Shown in pieces: positions 45,580-58,181 of a DNA stretch of 64,000 bases. The stretch lies in assembly GCA_013399305.1 (NCBI GenBank), contig VXAI01000196.1:107197-171196 (forward strand). The letters run 5' to 3'. The translations under genes were made by a program, and so were the position numbers. Under the pieces are notes generated by a model. It saw only the letters and a program-made list of their open reading frames with translations, had not been told where the DNA came from and did not search any database. The stretch is from Rostratula benghalensis. Lineage: Eukaryota; Chordata; Aves; Charadriiformes; Rostratulidae. Within the stretch, counting starts at the first letter, position 1. The number at the start of each line of letters is the position of its first letter.

Positions 45580-48256
45580 CAGGGGAGGGGAGTAGGGTGC
45601 CTTACAGCTTACAGCTATTTACATATTTATTGATCAGATCACATTGTATACGTGGGTTATGAAAGCAGCCTGCTTACGGATGCATGTGAGTACAGATGGG
45701 GGCATATGTTTCCAGGCTGCCTTTAACAGGGAAGAAATGTTGCAGATGTTAAAGAAGTGTGGTGTTCTCATATAGCAGTTCAATATTGCAGAGTAAATAC
45801 CTTCAGTTTCCTTTCAGGAGTGGTACTCATCTCTCATTAACTCTCATTAACTTTTATAATGTTATTCAAATTAGATGTACTTAGATTAGATTCTCCCTTG
45901 ATAGCAAATGGAAAAAGTTAGAAACCACGATAAAGAGGTTACATTCATAAGGTTAGAACCCTGTTTGAAACTGACCAAAATCTTCCTGTAGACAACCCTT
46001 TCTCCTACCATTGACTACAATGGGACTGTTGATCACAATTTCGGTCTTGGCAACTGGTATTTAGATAGCTCAACCTGAAATTAAAGAATGGACTGCAAAT
46101 CTGTTTGTGTCTTTAATGTAAAACATACTAAAATAGCCAAACAAACCAACTAAAAGAAACGTACATTGTTTGGTAAAACCTCACTAAATTTTTTTATGTC
46201 ACTAATGGAATGGTTGGTTTTGATAAGATACACAGTAGATACTAATAATGCAGTTTATGCCAGACTAAAATATTTCAAGTGCATTATTTGATTATCATGT
46301 TGTAAGAACAGGATAGAATTGGAAAGAGGTGAAATTCAGTAGTAACTAGTAAAAGAAGGTGCAAACCAAGGAACGTTAAAGTATTTGAGGCAAGTAAATA
46401 TGTCAAACCCTAAGGGGATGTGAGGAACAGGAGAAGAAATAGAAGAAAAAGACAACTGAATTGCCAAAGTGTACTTCTATACTGCCTTGAAAATAGGAAA
46501 GGAGAATGTCAATGTAAATAAAGAAGATTTACCTAGTTTTGTAAGAACAGAGTATCGATGAGATGGAAATGGCATAACTTGGGCTGTAAAACAACAGAAT
46601 TAATTAAGCCTCAGCCTTTCATATGACTCATGGAAAAAAGCATGCAAGCCATGAAGAAAATAAGGCACCAGAGGGGAGGGAGTTTCAACAGTGAATATCT
46701 GGGGTGACTGCACAATTTGTTAACAGGTTTGCAAAGGAAAGAGTGTTTTTCAAGGTATTGTAATCCACAGCAGAAACAGAATGGGAGGAATGCAAATATT
46801 TATGAAGATTAAAGGGAACCAAAGACGAGTTACTGAATCCTAAATAACAGCATTAAGGTTGCTGGCTTCGCTACCAAGGAAAATAATGGTTCTCCTGGCT
46901 CCCTCCTTCCCTGAACAGTTTTAATGCAAAAAGATGAAAGATTGAAGAATTCTTATAACCTTGCTTCAGTAAGGGTATGCTAGTTTTCCCTGGACCTGTC
47001 AAAGAGAGACTGCTTTTACCTTATCGGGGCTTTTTTAGTTCACAAAATGCATGATATGGCATTTCTCTCTGGCCAATATTCTCTCTGCCCACCCTGAAGA
47101 AGATGCATTAATAACATCTGTCTTTTCAAGTTATTGTCTAAGCACCTCGACAGAACCAAAATGTCTTCTAAGACTGCAAAACTTTGGTGTTTAACGTACA
47201 ATTAAATTTTAGGCAATAAACAAAAGATAATCTTTTAAAACAAATGACTAAGTAAACTGTTCAGGGAAAAATTGAAGATATCCAGACAGAAAGGTCATGC
47301 ACCTGTATTTAGGCATCTTAATCAGTGCTTAATGATATACATTTACAAACAAGTTATACTTTAGTGTTACATAAAAGAGACCCAGTTCAATATTTTTTAA
47401 CTGGCTCATCTGAGGGGCAAGGGCTACTTTGCAACACTTTTGTAGACTTTACAATTAACTATACTGTCTAGAAAGCATTTCTGGCATTATTTAGGTAATT
47501 AGATTGCTGCTGTAGCTATTGGTATTATTAGTTATATCTGAAAATGCCATTTAGACAGACACCTCTGGAAATACAGAAGCAGCTTTGGAGAGGCAAGTTG
47601 ATCTTTCTAATTCCACATAGTACTGCAGTGTTACCTTTAGAATACACACGAGCCTTGGGCTCTAATCACTTGACAGCGTTCCCTGACTTAGATCATTTGC
47701 ACCTTAAAATTGGTAGATTTTGCTTCATCCAATACTGTTGCAAAAGGTTTCACTCTAATTATATTTGAAACTTCTCTTTGTTTTTCCATTCCAAGCCTGT
47801 TTCTGACTGTGTGACAGACTAGAACATTGGATGGAAAATTCAACATTTGCAATTCAAATTCCAGCTGAAGGTTTTAATGCTGAATACTTGTGGATATCAT
47901 TTAAAAGGCCTGTAGAGTTAAACAATGTAGATTTTTTCCCATACATGGTGAACTGACTTTACAGATATTATTCAGTTAAGATCTGGAGATAATATTAATA
48001 CAGTGCTTATGCATAAAACTCACAACAGTCAAGTGTTTTGTAAATTCAGCATTTAGTTATCTCTTATCCATTAACAAGAAGCAACGCAAACATCTCCCCT
48101 TTAGATTCATGCCCGAAGCTAAGCAAGGCAAATGGAAAAGGTTTTTAGAATTACAAATAGAACCTTTAAAATGTAGAAATTTGCTAATTTCATTTATGAA
48201 AAGCATTGCAGAACTTCTGCTTTCTCTCTTAGTTGTTATTCAAATCACAATCTCAA
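45580..48256. other. Unique AT-rich DNA, no gene seen
   Basis: No transposon was recognised. There is one 74-codon frame (47544-47768) without motifs. 'actctcattaa' is doubled near 45830-45851. Confidence 0.5.
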
Positions 48257-48357
48257 GCTAAAAAAAAAAAAAGAAAGAAAAAAAAAATGAAGGAAAGAAA
48301 GAAAGAAAGAAAAAAGAGAGAGAAAAAACCCCCAAGAAACAGGGAAAGAGAAAGGAA
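48257..48357. repeat. Purine-rich (GAAA)n/(GA)n low-complexity tract
   Basis: About 100 bp of almost pure A and G on the plus strand: an A13 run, GAAA units (48276-48311), a short GA run, then mixed AG sequence with one C5 interruption. The phenylalanine/leucine-rich minus-strand frame at 48253-48441 is an artefact. Confidence 0.93.
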
Positions 48358-51300
48358 ATAATCCTGCCAGGAATTTAGTGAGTTTGTCTTTTCAGAGATC
48401 AGGCAGAATAGCTGCATATTTAAATATGCAAATTGAAGCAAAACTTAAGTTGCTGAAAAAAGAATAAGAAAATGGGGAGTGTGGGGGGAAGAAAGTGGAG
48501 AAAATATAGCATTATGAACTAAGTTTTCAAAAATAGATACATGGAAAATATGTGTATTCACCCATATAATGTTTAAAGCAGAATTTGCATTTCAGTGCAA
48601 ATTGTGAATGTAAATTTTTAAATACTAAAGGTTTATCTTTCTTATAGGACTTTACAGTTTTTGAAGCCCTAAATATAAATTAAGAATAAAATTCTTTCTT
48701 GTGTAAGAATCCAGAACAAGGGTTTTGCACCTCCTAAATCCCACTAAAGCCCTCAAAATAGGATTTAAGAGGGACTTACGTAGCTCGTAGGCAATATGTA
48801 GCTAGGAGAATTTCACCCGAAGGGATAAAGCATATTAGCATTACTTCTGCAACTAGTTTTACAGTCTCTTGGACTAATTACCTAAGATGAGAAGCCTTGC
48901 TTCATATAGTCATTTAGTCTGGCAAGACAGATCATTTAGAAACACTAAATATTACAACAAGGCAAGGGATTGGATATGCCATTATGGATTTGCACAGTCA
49001 AATTTACAAGCTAGATACAAGAACACTTCTTGCAAAATTTGGGACTAATGAGTTAACCAGAACATCACAGAGAGATAAGCAAGCGTTCCTTCCCGCATAT
49101 ATATACAGGAATAATCAAACAGAGAGGTCATAAATTGTTCAATATCAAATACTGAATGTGTCTAGACTATTGCCTGAGTCTGAGAGAGTTGCTTCCCCAC
49201 AGATGAATACTTTTGAATTAAAGGAAGAAATTATAAAAGTGCCCACTATTTTTTTTTTTTCATTTAACATGATAAATTACTTGAAAATACTAATTAAAAA
49301 AAAAAAATTGGTAAGAAGTTTGAAGCTTCAGCTGGACAACCCCCAAATTAATGGACTGGGCTGACTCTTGAAAAAAACAAGAAATTGTATTATTTATTCA
49401 CAGATTTCGTGAAATGATTTTCTAACCTTCCATGTCCCGATTTGCACTCCTGGAAATTAAACTATTGCTAATGTTTCAGGAAGAACATAAGATGTGTCCC
49501 TAATTTCTACATCAATAGACGGATCATTGTGTGAATGCTTAAAGGAGTTTTAACTTTTCCCTGAGCATTTTTGCTATGTTATACAACATTAGACAAGAAA
49601 TAGAACACTTCTCCTATGACACACAATATTAATGTACACAAAAAGTATATATTTAATTGCAAGAAATCATGTTGTTCTGCACAGCCCCTGGGGAGCTCAC
49701 CTAAAATTCAGAAACACAGGGAAAATGTAAATCTGGAAGAGCATGTGAATTCTAAATGATGCACATAGTGGTGCAGGGTCTTTAAATTAGAAAGGTTTTA
49801 TTTTATATTTCCCCATTCCAGATCGTTTCAAAGACTAATATATGTGGAAAGAAAGTGAGACAAAGATTCCTGCTCAGAACAGGTGACATCTGAAACTTTT
49901 ATTTTATGACTGGTTTACAGTGAAAGTAATCCTAGATCAGAATTTGTAGTTTTTCCAATGTCACAGGAGGCTATATCTTTCATACCATTACTTCATTCTC
50001 CTTTTCATCTGTGGTGATATTCTGAACTTCATCAATCTTATTCATGTTATCAGTAGATTAAATTCTAGGTAAACAACACATTCTTTGCCATGAGGCTGCT
50101 ATTTGTCATTTCTTCCCCTGTAAACTTCCCTGACCAGAGATTTTGGTGGGTTTTCAACAACACCTGGGTAACAACTCAGCCATGGAACTGCAGTGCATGA
50201 TGTACTTGCAAAAGACTGCAGGGATCTTCACATACAGTAAACCAAATTAATACACTAGTGCCATAAACCCACCAGTTTTCTCTGTAGTCCTTTGAGATCT
50301 TTTATTACACCTCTTTTGCTTCCTGAAACAATCCACAGATATTAAGACTTGGTTTTCATCCTGTTTGCTTAGCTCCACATGTATTAATTTCTGAATACTG
50401 TAGGCAACATCTTAACATTTTGCAGTTTGTTAGAGTTGAACTATTGGAACGTGTAGTTTTATCAGGTGAATATTTTCAGGTCCTGAAGAGAACAGAATTC
50501 ATAAGGGCATCAACACCAGACTGTGGAGATTAATTCATAAGTAAAGAAGATTTGGGTTTTTTAATTATTAATTTTTTTGTAAGTTTTTGATTATTATTTT
50601 TTGTAAGAAAGTAATTCCATAAAGTATTTGGCAGACATGAGAAATTGAACACCAGCTGCATTCTTTGGACACAGAGTAATTTCACTAGTAGATTGTCAAC
50701 ATCCATACTCAGCACACATACCTCTTCCATATTCCATATAACAGAAAATAACATGGCTCCTGGCAGGCAAAGATGTTGAACACTAAAAGGGGAGAAAATG
50801 TATCTGGTTTGATATGCTAGTGAAGAGCAGTTTAAGCATGCAAAGCCAGAACATTATCATGTTCTGGAAACAATATGTTCATGAATTTGCAGCAATTTCT
50901 CTCTGAAATCCTAAATTTGCTTCATTTGAATTTAAATATTAGCATGTAAATAGTCTCACAAAAGTTAGTGAAGCTTGTCATGAATTTGTAGTTAGGGCCA
51001 CGTACAGGTACACCAGTGAATTGAGTCCCTATGGCCAAATCCAATGTCCAGAGAAGCCAAATGAAAAACTACATCAAGCATGAGATCAAGCCCTAATCTA
51101 AGATATAAACACAATTGAGACTAGACTGTGTTTTGTTCAGTGCTATTGTGCCTGGCTCCATCCAACAAATTGCATGCAAAGAAATGGGAATAGAAGGGAA
51201 TTTGGAAAACCTGCTTTCTTCAAACTCATTATTAGGTCAGGAAATGGTATAAAGTCCATTTTTATATCTCCCATCTTGTCTTAATCTTTCAAATGTTAGG

Positions 51301-51499
51301 AGCCATTTTCCAACTCCTATAAGACTTATTTGTAACTTCATCTTCACAATTAGAAACCTTCACTGTGAATTCTTTGTGACTAGTACATTATGCAGACAGT
51401 GGTAATGACAATTAAATCCAAAGGCATTTATAAAGAATTGATTTGTGTGTCCTGCATTCTCAGAGCAGTATGCCCTAGTTTCCAACGAAGACAACATTT
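48358..51499. other. Unique AT-rich DNA, no gene seen
   Basis: Short homopolymers lie at about 49249-49260 (T) and 49296-49307 (A). The open frames at 49158-49364 and 50530-50754 (minus) lack motifs. No repeat family was identified. Confidence 0.5.
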
Positions 51500-51556
51500 T
51501 GGGGTTGGTTTTTGTTGTTTTTTTGGGATTGGTTTTCTTTTTTTTTGTGTTTTTTT
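51500..51556. repeat. T/G low-complexity tract
   Basis: T-rich sequence with scattered G pairs and triplets, including 'ttggtttttgttgtttttt' and a T9 run. Confidence 0.88.
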
Positions 51557-53721
51557 AATCTAACTGCTTTTGAAAAAGTCAAGAGGAACTGTTTTCCATA
51601 GAGAAGAACAAGTGTTTTGCCTCATCACTCTCTTCTCTATAGAATGAATTGACATCAGACCTTCAGCAGTGAAATAAAAGCTAATTTAAGGGATGTTTTT
51701 AATAAAGCAGCATGTCTCCACCCATTGTTTTAAGATGGCATGCAAAGGTAGGTGTGTAAAGGGCTAGTATTTTAATAGTCTGGATGTAATTGTCTGACAG
51801 GAAGTGTTATGCTTTTAAAATACTGACCTGTAATTTTCTTTTTCTCCCTTACCCAGTAGAACCAGTGCTGTTTCCTAGTTTGGACCTCGAGTCACCTCCA
51901 AAAACAAAAGTCTCGATCAGCTATTACATAAATAGGTTTTATAAATTGAAATCCTTACAAAATCTGGAAATAGAAGGCTTTCTCATATAACGGTCCATGA
52001 ATATTTAACAGAGGCCCTTAGCTCTTATGCATTTATGGATATTTCCATATACTTCTTCTCCAGCTATGTTGCTGGGGTACTGAAGAGAGAAAAGACCTAA
52101 TTAAAAAGTAATCTAAATTGGTTAAGAAATGCAAGAGAAAATCTAAATAATCCCAAGATTGCCTGTACTAGCTAGTGAATAAAAATAGTTATTTTTAATA
52201 GGCACATAAGAGATTAATAGAAATGTCTCAAGTGGATTTTGGTTTTGCAGGTCATGGTAGTTAGTGATGATGCAGTCTAACAGCTTTTCTCATGAACTTG
52301 GTATACATGCATAAATGTGTATATCTGTGTCAATGTGTATCTTCCCACCCCAAATCCTCCACTTCCAGGGGAAAAAAAAAAAAGAAAACAGGAAAAACAG
52401 GAGACCTCATAAAAGAGACATTCAGTCAACAAACAGACGTGGCAGAGCATGAACTCACAGAACAACTACAGCAAAGCAGTAGCTAGATGTCAGTAAGTAC
52501 TTCCAGAGGACACATCCCAATTGTCCTTGAGGGATAGGTACATTTTACACAACCTTGCTCATATCAAAGTTAAACACCTGATCTAAAATAGTTATCTGAC
52601 TCTGAGGTAAGCTCTCATATAAAGAATTAGAATTTAAGATTAGTGACCTGCGTTAGACACTGAACTTTCTAGTGCCTGAAACTCAATGAGCTGGAAGCAC
52701 CACAAAATGACTTAAAAAGTGGGTTGATTAAATGTGTGTTGTGAGTAGAAGTATTATAATTGATGTAGGTGTTCCATCAGGAAAAAAACAAAACAAAACA
52801 AAAAAAAACCCCACACCAAAACTTATTAGTCATATAATTTATTAGTTGTTAATTACTTGCTTCTCTTTATTAACATATTACACCTCAGAGAATAACTCTG
52901 AGGTAGGTAAATTGAACTATGCTTCCTTTGCTGATGTGTAATTTGCAACACAAAGAATGTAAATAATGAGCGGGTATGGGAATGGAAGTTAGTGCCCTGA
53001 CAATGATAATTTTATCCAAGTATTGCCTTTGGGGCTTAAATATGTGCAACAGAAATCACAGCAGGAAAGGAGAAGCTAGAGGGAATATATCAGAAACAAG
53101 AAAGCACAAATGAACTCCAGGTATAAGCAGAGGAAGATATGGTCATAAAGAAATAGGAAGGCTTCCCTATGTCTTTGAAGGAGAAAAGGGAAATAATATG
53201 GTGAACCCTCTTTAGAAGTATCCCACTGGCATCAAGAGGAACATGAGAGAAAGATGCACTCTAGTAGCCTGACATTGTGGCAGAGGCATATTCCGTCTTA
53301 CACTACATGCTTAAATTAGAAGGCAACTATTGCTAGCCAATACTCCCAAAGAATGATTTTAAGTGCTAATGAAGTAGAGTTTGGTTTCATCTCACCTCTC
53401 TTCAGATGTTAACTGTGGTATCACTGAAGCTTACCATAACTGCTGTCACTGACAGAAACAGAATGGGAGTTGTAGAGGTTACCAGAGGCCCAAAGAAAAA
53501 CAAACAGTCTGTGTGATGATTTATCCAGTCTGCCTGTAGGACAGCAGTTGAAAAGGTGGCTACAGGCTTAAGACAGAGATCATGAGACCTTATCTACCAG
53601 GTATGCAGGCTCTGGTTCTCCCTTATGTTAGCAAGTAGAAATAAAAAATGGTCTGAGCAGCAACACAGGTACTGAGTGTCTCTATGAGAAAAAAAACAAA
53701 CAACACCCCCCCATTTTTATG
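51557..53721. other. Unique DNA, no gene seen
   Basis: A-rich tracts lie at 52372-52400 and 52782-52810. The short open frames at 51790-51990 and 52277-52486 (both strands) lack motifs. The interval 53000-53700 is mixed in composition and unassigned. Confidence 0.45.
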
Positions 53722-54714
53722 GAAGTATATATAGCACAGCCAACGTGGTTTCACAAAGACAAAGTCCAATTTAACTAATTTTATATTCTTCTATGATAAA
53801 GTTGCCCATCTAGAGGATGAAAAGAAAGATGTATTTTTTCTGGATTCTAGGAAGGCTTTTAGTACTGTCCCTCACAGCATCCTTCCAAACACGTTGTCCA
53901 ACTGTGTGATGAGAAGGTTAATGATACTCTAGGTGAAGAATTGGGTGAAGGGCAGATGGTTGTAGTGAATGGGGTGATTGGTCACAGGCAGTGTTCCTCA
54001 GGATTCAATTGTAAGGCCAGTTCTGTTCAATATACTTGTCAATAATCTGTGTGCAGTAGTTAAATACACCATTAGCAAGTTTGCTGATGATACCAAAATA
54101 CGAGATTCTTGAGGGACTCTCTTGAGGAAAGAGATGCCTTACAGAAGGATCTAGACACATTGGAACATTGGGCATTGGGCAATGATTAAATGGGATCAAA
54201 TTTAACAAGTTCAAATACCATATTCTGCACCTAGGACAGAATAACACCAAGAACAAGTATATGCTAGAACAAGAGTGGCTGGAATGCAGCCCTGCAGAAA
54301 GGGATTTATATGAGTCAGCAGTGTGCCGTGGTAACCAAAAGGGCAAGTCACATTCTGGGATGCATCACACACAGTTTAAACAGCCTGTCCCAAGAGGTGA
54401 TTATTCCTCTATTCTGTATTGATGCAACCTCACCTTGAATGCTATATGCAGCTCATAATTTCAGAAAGATGTGAAGGTCCTTCAATGTCTCCCAAGAAGG
54501 ACAACAAAGCTGGTGAAAGGGACAGAAGAAATATCCTATGAGGAAGAGCTAAGGACTTGGCTTGTCTAGTTTAAAAAAAAGGGGGCTGAGGGGTTACTTT
54601 GCTCTGTACAGCTTCCGAGGAGATGTGCAGAGGGAGGTGTTAAGCTCTTCTCCTTGTGATATCTGGGAATGGTTCAAAGCTCCATCAGGGGAGGTTTAGA
54701 ATGGACTTTGGAAA
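53722..54714 (+). mobile_element. CR1 LINE ORF2 reverse transcriptase, decayed, left part of split element
   Basis: The plus strand encodes the CR1 reverse transcriptase: KVQFNLTNFIFFYDKVAHLE, then KKDVFFLDSRKAFSTVPHSIL (the DLSKAFDTVPH box, with the second aspartate lost), and TISKFADDTKI with the FADD catalytic box at 54080-54091. Later 'cattctgggatgcatcaca' and 'gaggaagagctaaggactt' correspond to the LGCI and YEERLR motifs of the thumb. Stops and frameshifts are many. The element is interrupted at 54715 by an opposite-strand CR1 and resumes at 54857. The minus-strand 113-codon frame at 54005-54346 is a shadow. Confidence 0.95.
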
Positions 54715-54851
54715 CACAGAATCATAGAACGGTTAGAGTTGGAAGGGACCTTAAAGATCATCATGTTCCAACCCGCCTGCCATAGGCAGGGATGCCTCGC
54801 ACTAGACCAGGTTGTTCAAAGCCCCATCCAGCCTGGACTTAAACACTTCCA
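54715..54851 (-). mobile_element. CR1 LINE 3' end nested inside another CR1
   Basis: It begins 'cacagaatcatagaacgg' (terminal octamers) and continues 'agttggaagggaccttaaa', 'ctgccataggcagggatgc', 'actagaccaggttgttcaa', 'cagcctggacttaaacac'. At 137 bp it is severely 5'-truncated. It lies in opposite orientation inside the plus-strand CR1. The 5-bp word GGAAA occurs immediately on both sides (54710-54714 and 54852-54856) and may be a target-site duplication. The inserted copy is better preserved than its host, as expected from the nesting order. Confidence 0.95.
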
Positions 54852-54856
54852 GGAAA

Positions 54857-54931
54857 GGAAGGATTTCTTTTCAGAGTGGGTGGTCAGGCACTGGAACTTC
54901 CTAGAGAGGTCACTAACACCCCAATCCTGTC
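54857..54931 (+). mobile_element. CR1 LINE, right part of the split element
   Basis: It continues the plus-strand CR1 after the nested insertion: 'gatttcttttcagagtggg', 'tggtcaggcactggaactt', 'cctagagaggtcactaaca', then 'ccccaatcctgtcag'. Similarity is lost after about 54931, so the final part of the 3' region and the octamer tail are missing. Confidence 0.9.
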
Positions 54932-55736
54932 AGTGAAAAAATCTCAAACTTAAATTACAAAATTGGTATGTGTTTGTGTGTTTCCAGGGTAATATCAGGA
55001 ATGATCAAATACAAAGGAATAATTTTTACTAACTATAATTAACAACAGACAGAGTGATAAAGACATTAACAAAGATATAGCCTGGATAAACAACCATATG
55101 TGAATGAACACAATACAGCAAGATGCATGGTACATCACTTTTAAAGTTGTATAACATAGTCATCTAATAAATAGATATATATGGTGCTCTTTTGAAGAGA
55201 AGAGATGGCTTCTTTGGGGGGAAGTACACAGACTAATTTGAGAATAAGGTTCTTTCCAAGTTATTAGTATTGTATATAGTGTTTGGCATTCACAGATAGA
55301 GTCCACTGAGTACACTGATTTACTCCAGCATAATATAATTTAATTTTATAGAAAATCTTGTGTACAACGTAGCTACAAGAGTTAAATAATGAATAACAGT
55401 AGAGAAAGGAGGACAACAGAGAGTAATACATAAGAAAAATATAACTCAATTGTATTTGAAATCTGAGAAGAAAAATAAAATATAGAAAAGTTGATTAAAA
55501 AATCCAAGACCTGTCTATCTACTTATTAATGAATCACTTAGATATTTATCTAGTAAATGTCATGGTTTAACTAGAGGAATAGTTCAGTGATGTTCAGAAC
55601 CGGTTTCAGTACTTCTTTAGGCCTGGACCAGAGACTGCAGAATTGTTGTCTTAAGGATCAGCTGAGCTCAGTACAAAAAGCTTCAGAGAAACAAGTTGAG
55701 AGACTCTGTGAAGAGTAACTGAAAAGGAGAAGGAAA

Positions 55737-55778
55737 CAGGAGGAGGAGAAGAAAAAGGAAAAAAAAAAAAAAAAAGAC
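55737..55778. repeat. Purine-rich GGA/A-run tract
   Basis: GGAGGA-type sequence passing into an A-run of about 17. Confidence 0.88.
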
Positions 55779-56670
55779 TAAAAGAAGCATTCTAGTCAGA
55801 TAAAACGTCAAGATGACAGAGCTTTTGGAAGATGGCAGATATCAGGATGTAATTTATACAGCTCCTGAAATATACCTGAGGAATGTGATGCCTGAGAATA
55901 GTGTCTAACACTTAGGACACAACTAGGCTGCTAAGAAGAGTCTTTGGCCCAATACTAGATAGCTATACAGTACTGGATGTAGAAGGATCACAGAGGCCTA
56001 CAAAAGGAAGCCTCCTTCATTGCCAGTTCCAGAGATAGGCTATAATGTAACACATCCTCATAATTTTTAAACTTTTTAAACGTTTTGGGTTTGGTTTGGT
56101 TTTTTTGCTTGTTTCTCAACAAGTCACATGACTTTAGAGAGGAATTGCTTTGGAGAAGTAGGAATAATGTAAATTTAAAATATGAACTTTTAGACAGAAC
56201 AAGAACTAAACTACATACAAAGAACAAGGAAATTCCCTATGAAAATTGCAGGTGCATGTGTACTGGATGGAGACATAAAAATAATGAATAATTTAAAAAA
56301 CAATAATAGGCGACTGAGGTCTGTTCCTGGAAAACCACCTCATTCAGAAACCACAAAATCATAGGTAAGATCCTTAGTAAAGTATCCTTAGTAAGTTAGT
56401 AAATGTCTCTTGAAGTCAATGGACATACTGTGATAACTTTCAAAGTTACTGCATCAACGAAGGTACTAACATCAATCCTAGTTTAAACTGATGACAGTAA
56501 CTTCCAAAAAGCCCAGCTAAATATCTGAGAGAACCAAGGAAGTTTATAAAGTCACCTCATCTATCTGTTCTGTATATTCTTTATGGTATTTGTACTTGTT
56601 CTGTATACACATCTGTTTATCTATTTCTCACTGTGAAAAACAAACCTGTAGAAAATATGCACATGGAGCC

Positions 56671-56676
56671 ATTTAT

Positions 56677-56724
<48 letters not shown>
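56671..56724. repeat. (TATC)n microsatellite
   Basis: A perfect TATC tract of about 11.75 units at 56678-56724, preceded by two ATTT units. It creates the YLSI-repeat open frames seen here on the plus strand, which are not genes. A perfect tetranucleotide of this length is likely polymorphic. Confidence 0.97.
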
Positions 56725-58076
56725 TTTCCCCACAGGGTACTCCTCCATTTTTTTCCCCCTAAGTTTTGCTTTGGAAGAAAAAGAAAGAGCAGTCCTAACA
56801 TCTTATTCTCCACACTATATTTTCTTTCTGTAGTCTATCTATCCATGGGCTGAGAAGCATTCTATTTCCTTAAAGAAAAAGTTGCATAGCATCATAAATC
56901 TCACTGTTTGGCACATTCCCAGAACTGTCACTAATTCTGTTTTAGCCCATTTTAAAAATAAACAAAAATTTAGAAGTAAAAGGGATTAAGTTTGACCAAG
57001 ATTTATATTTTCTTTCATATTTCAATATGTTGACACAATGGGAATTTGACATTTTCAGAGTTGAGAAAATAGTGGGGGAAAGTATTTAAGAAATTGTCAT
57101 GACTTATTTTGATTAATTAACCAACAAATAAAAAAAATAATCAAAGTTTGAGAAAAGGAGGAAAACATTAAAAAAAGAAATGCAATCTCCCACTCTTTTT
57201 TTAACCAACTGCAGAAATAAATTACTGGCACAGAGCAATTAATCATAACAACATGATTGCAAGGACTGTTCTCTGTCACTAAGCCCGCTCTTCTGCCATC
57301 AATGGCAAGATATTAGTTTCTTGATTCCCATGGAATTGTCTTTGTTATTGTTAATTTATATTTTATGCTGTTTTATGAATAGCTACAGTCCTTGTTCTTC
57401 CATCTGCATATCAGAACCTGCCCATGCACATTTTCAAAAGCATCCATAGGAAAATATTGAAAACATTTAACCCATTCAACAAAGTGAATAACATTTTTGT
57501 AAATATATGGTTAGTAAAACCCTCCTAACCTCTTTTGAACTTGGGTGGGTTTGTTTTTTTGTTTTGTTTTGTATTTTTTCCCAAATAGGTTATGTCTGAG
57601 AATATAATCTTACACAAAGAATAAAACAGTCTTTACAGATGGGATTAATTTTGGTTCAGTCTTCCTGCAAACACTGAATTATCCCATGTTAGTTGGAGTC
57701 CTCTATAGTGATGGAGGCTACAAAGGCTTAGTAGGCAATGGAGACATCAGGCATTTCCAGATCACTGCACTAATATAAGCAGAAATCTGTAGTTGGATTT
57801 GTTAATACTTTGACCTTACCTGCACAAATCAGAACAGCCAAGAAATTGGAACAGTCCTTCCTGTTTGTACTTCCAGACTATTGTACAGAGCTGCCTAAGT
57901 GCCTGCCCAAATGGTTGATGAGCTCCTTTCTGCAAGACGTTGCCTAGTAGAAAAATCTTTCCTTGTATGCAGTAGAGACTGTTTAACTTAGTCTCCAGAA
58001 TCAACTGAATTCTGGTATAATTTCTCATTTGAAATGTCATTATTTACACAAATCTGTAGCTTCTTTTTCTGATATA

Positions 58077-58181
58077 AAACTGATCTAGTGTAAGATGTCC
58101 CTGCCCTTGGATGGGGTTGGAACTAGATGATCTTTAAGGTCCCTTCCCAGCCAAAACATTCTATAATTCTATTATTCTGTA
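58077..58181 (+). mobile_element. CR1 LINE 3' end
   Basis: The plus strand reads 'aactgatctagtgtaagatg', 'tccctgcccttggatgggg', 'ttggaactagatgatcttt', 'aaggtcccttcccagccaa', then degraded octamers ('attctataattctattatt'). About 105 bp remains. Small frames on both strands at 58123-58366 overlap it by chance. Confidence 0.93.

Larger units (their letters stand above)
54932..58076. other. Unique AT-rich DNA with simple repeats, no gene seen
   Basis: No transposon was recognised apart from simple repeats. The open frames at 55264-55449 (minus), 55988-56291 (both strands), 57097-57279 (minus) and 57816-58040 (minus) lack motifs. Confidence 0.5.

Noticed and set aside
54005..54346. 113-codon minus-strand open frame
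   Set aside because: It lies antisense to the CR1 reverse-transcriptase segment, which explains the open reading. It is a shadow.
56590..56853. YLSI-repeat open frames
   Set aside because: Produced by translation of the TATC microsatellite.
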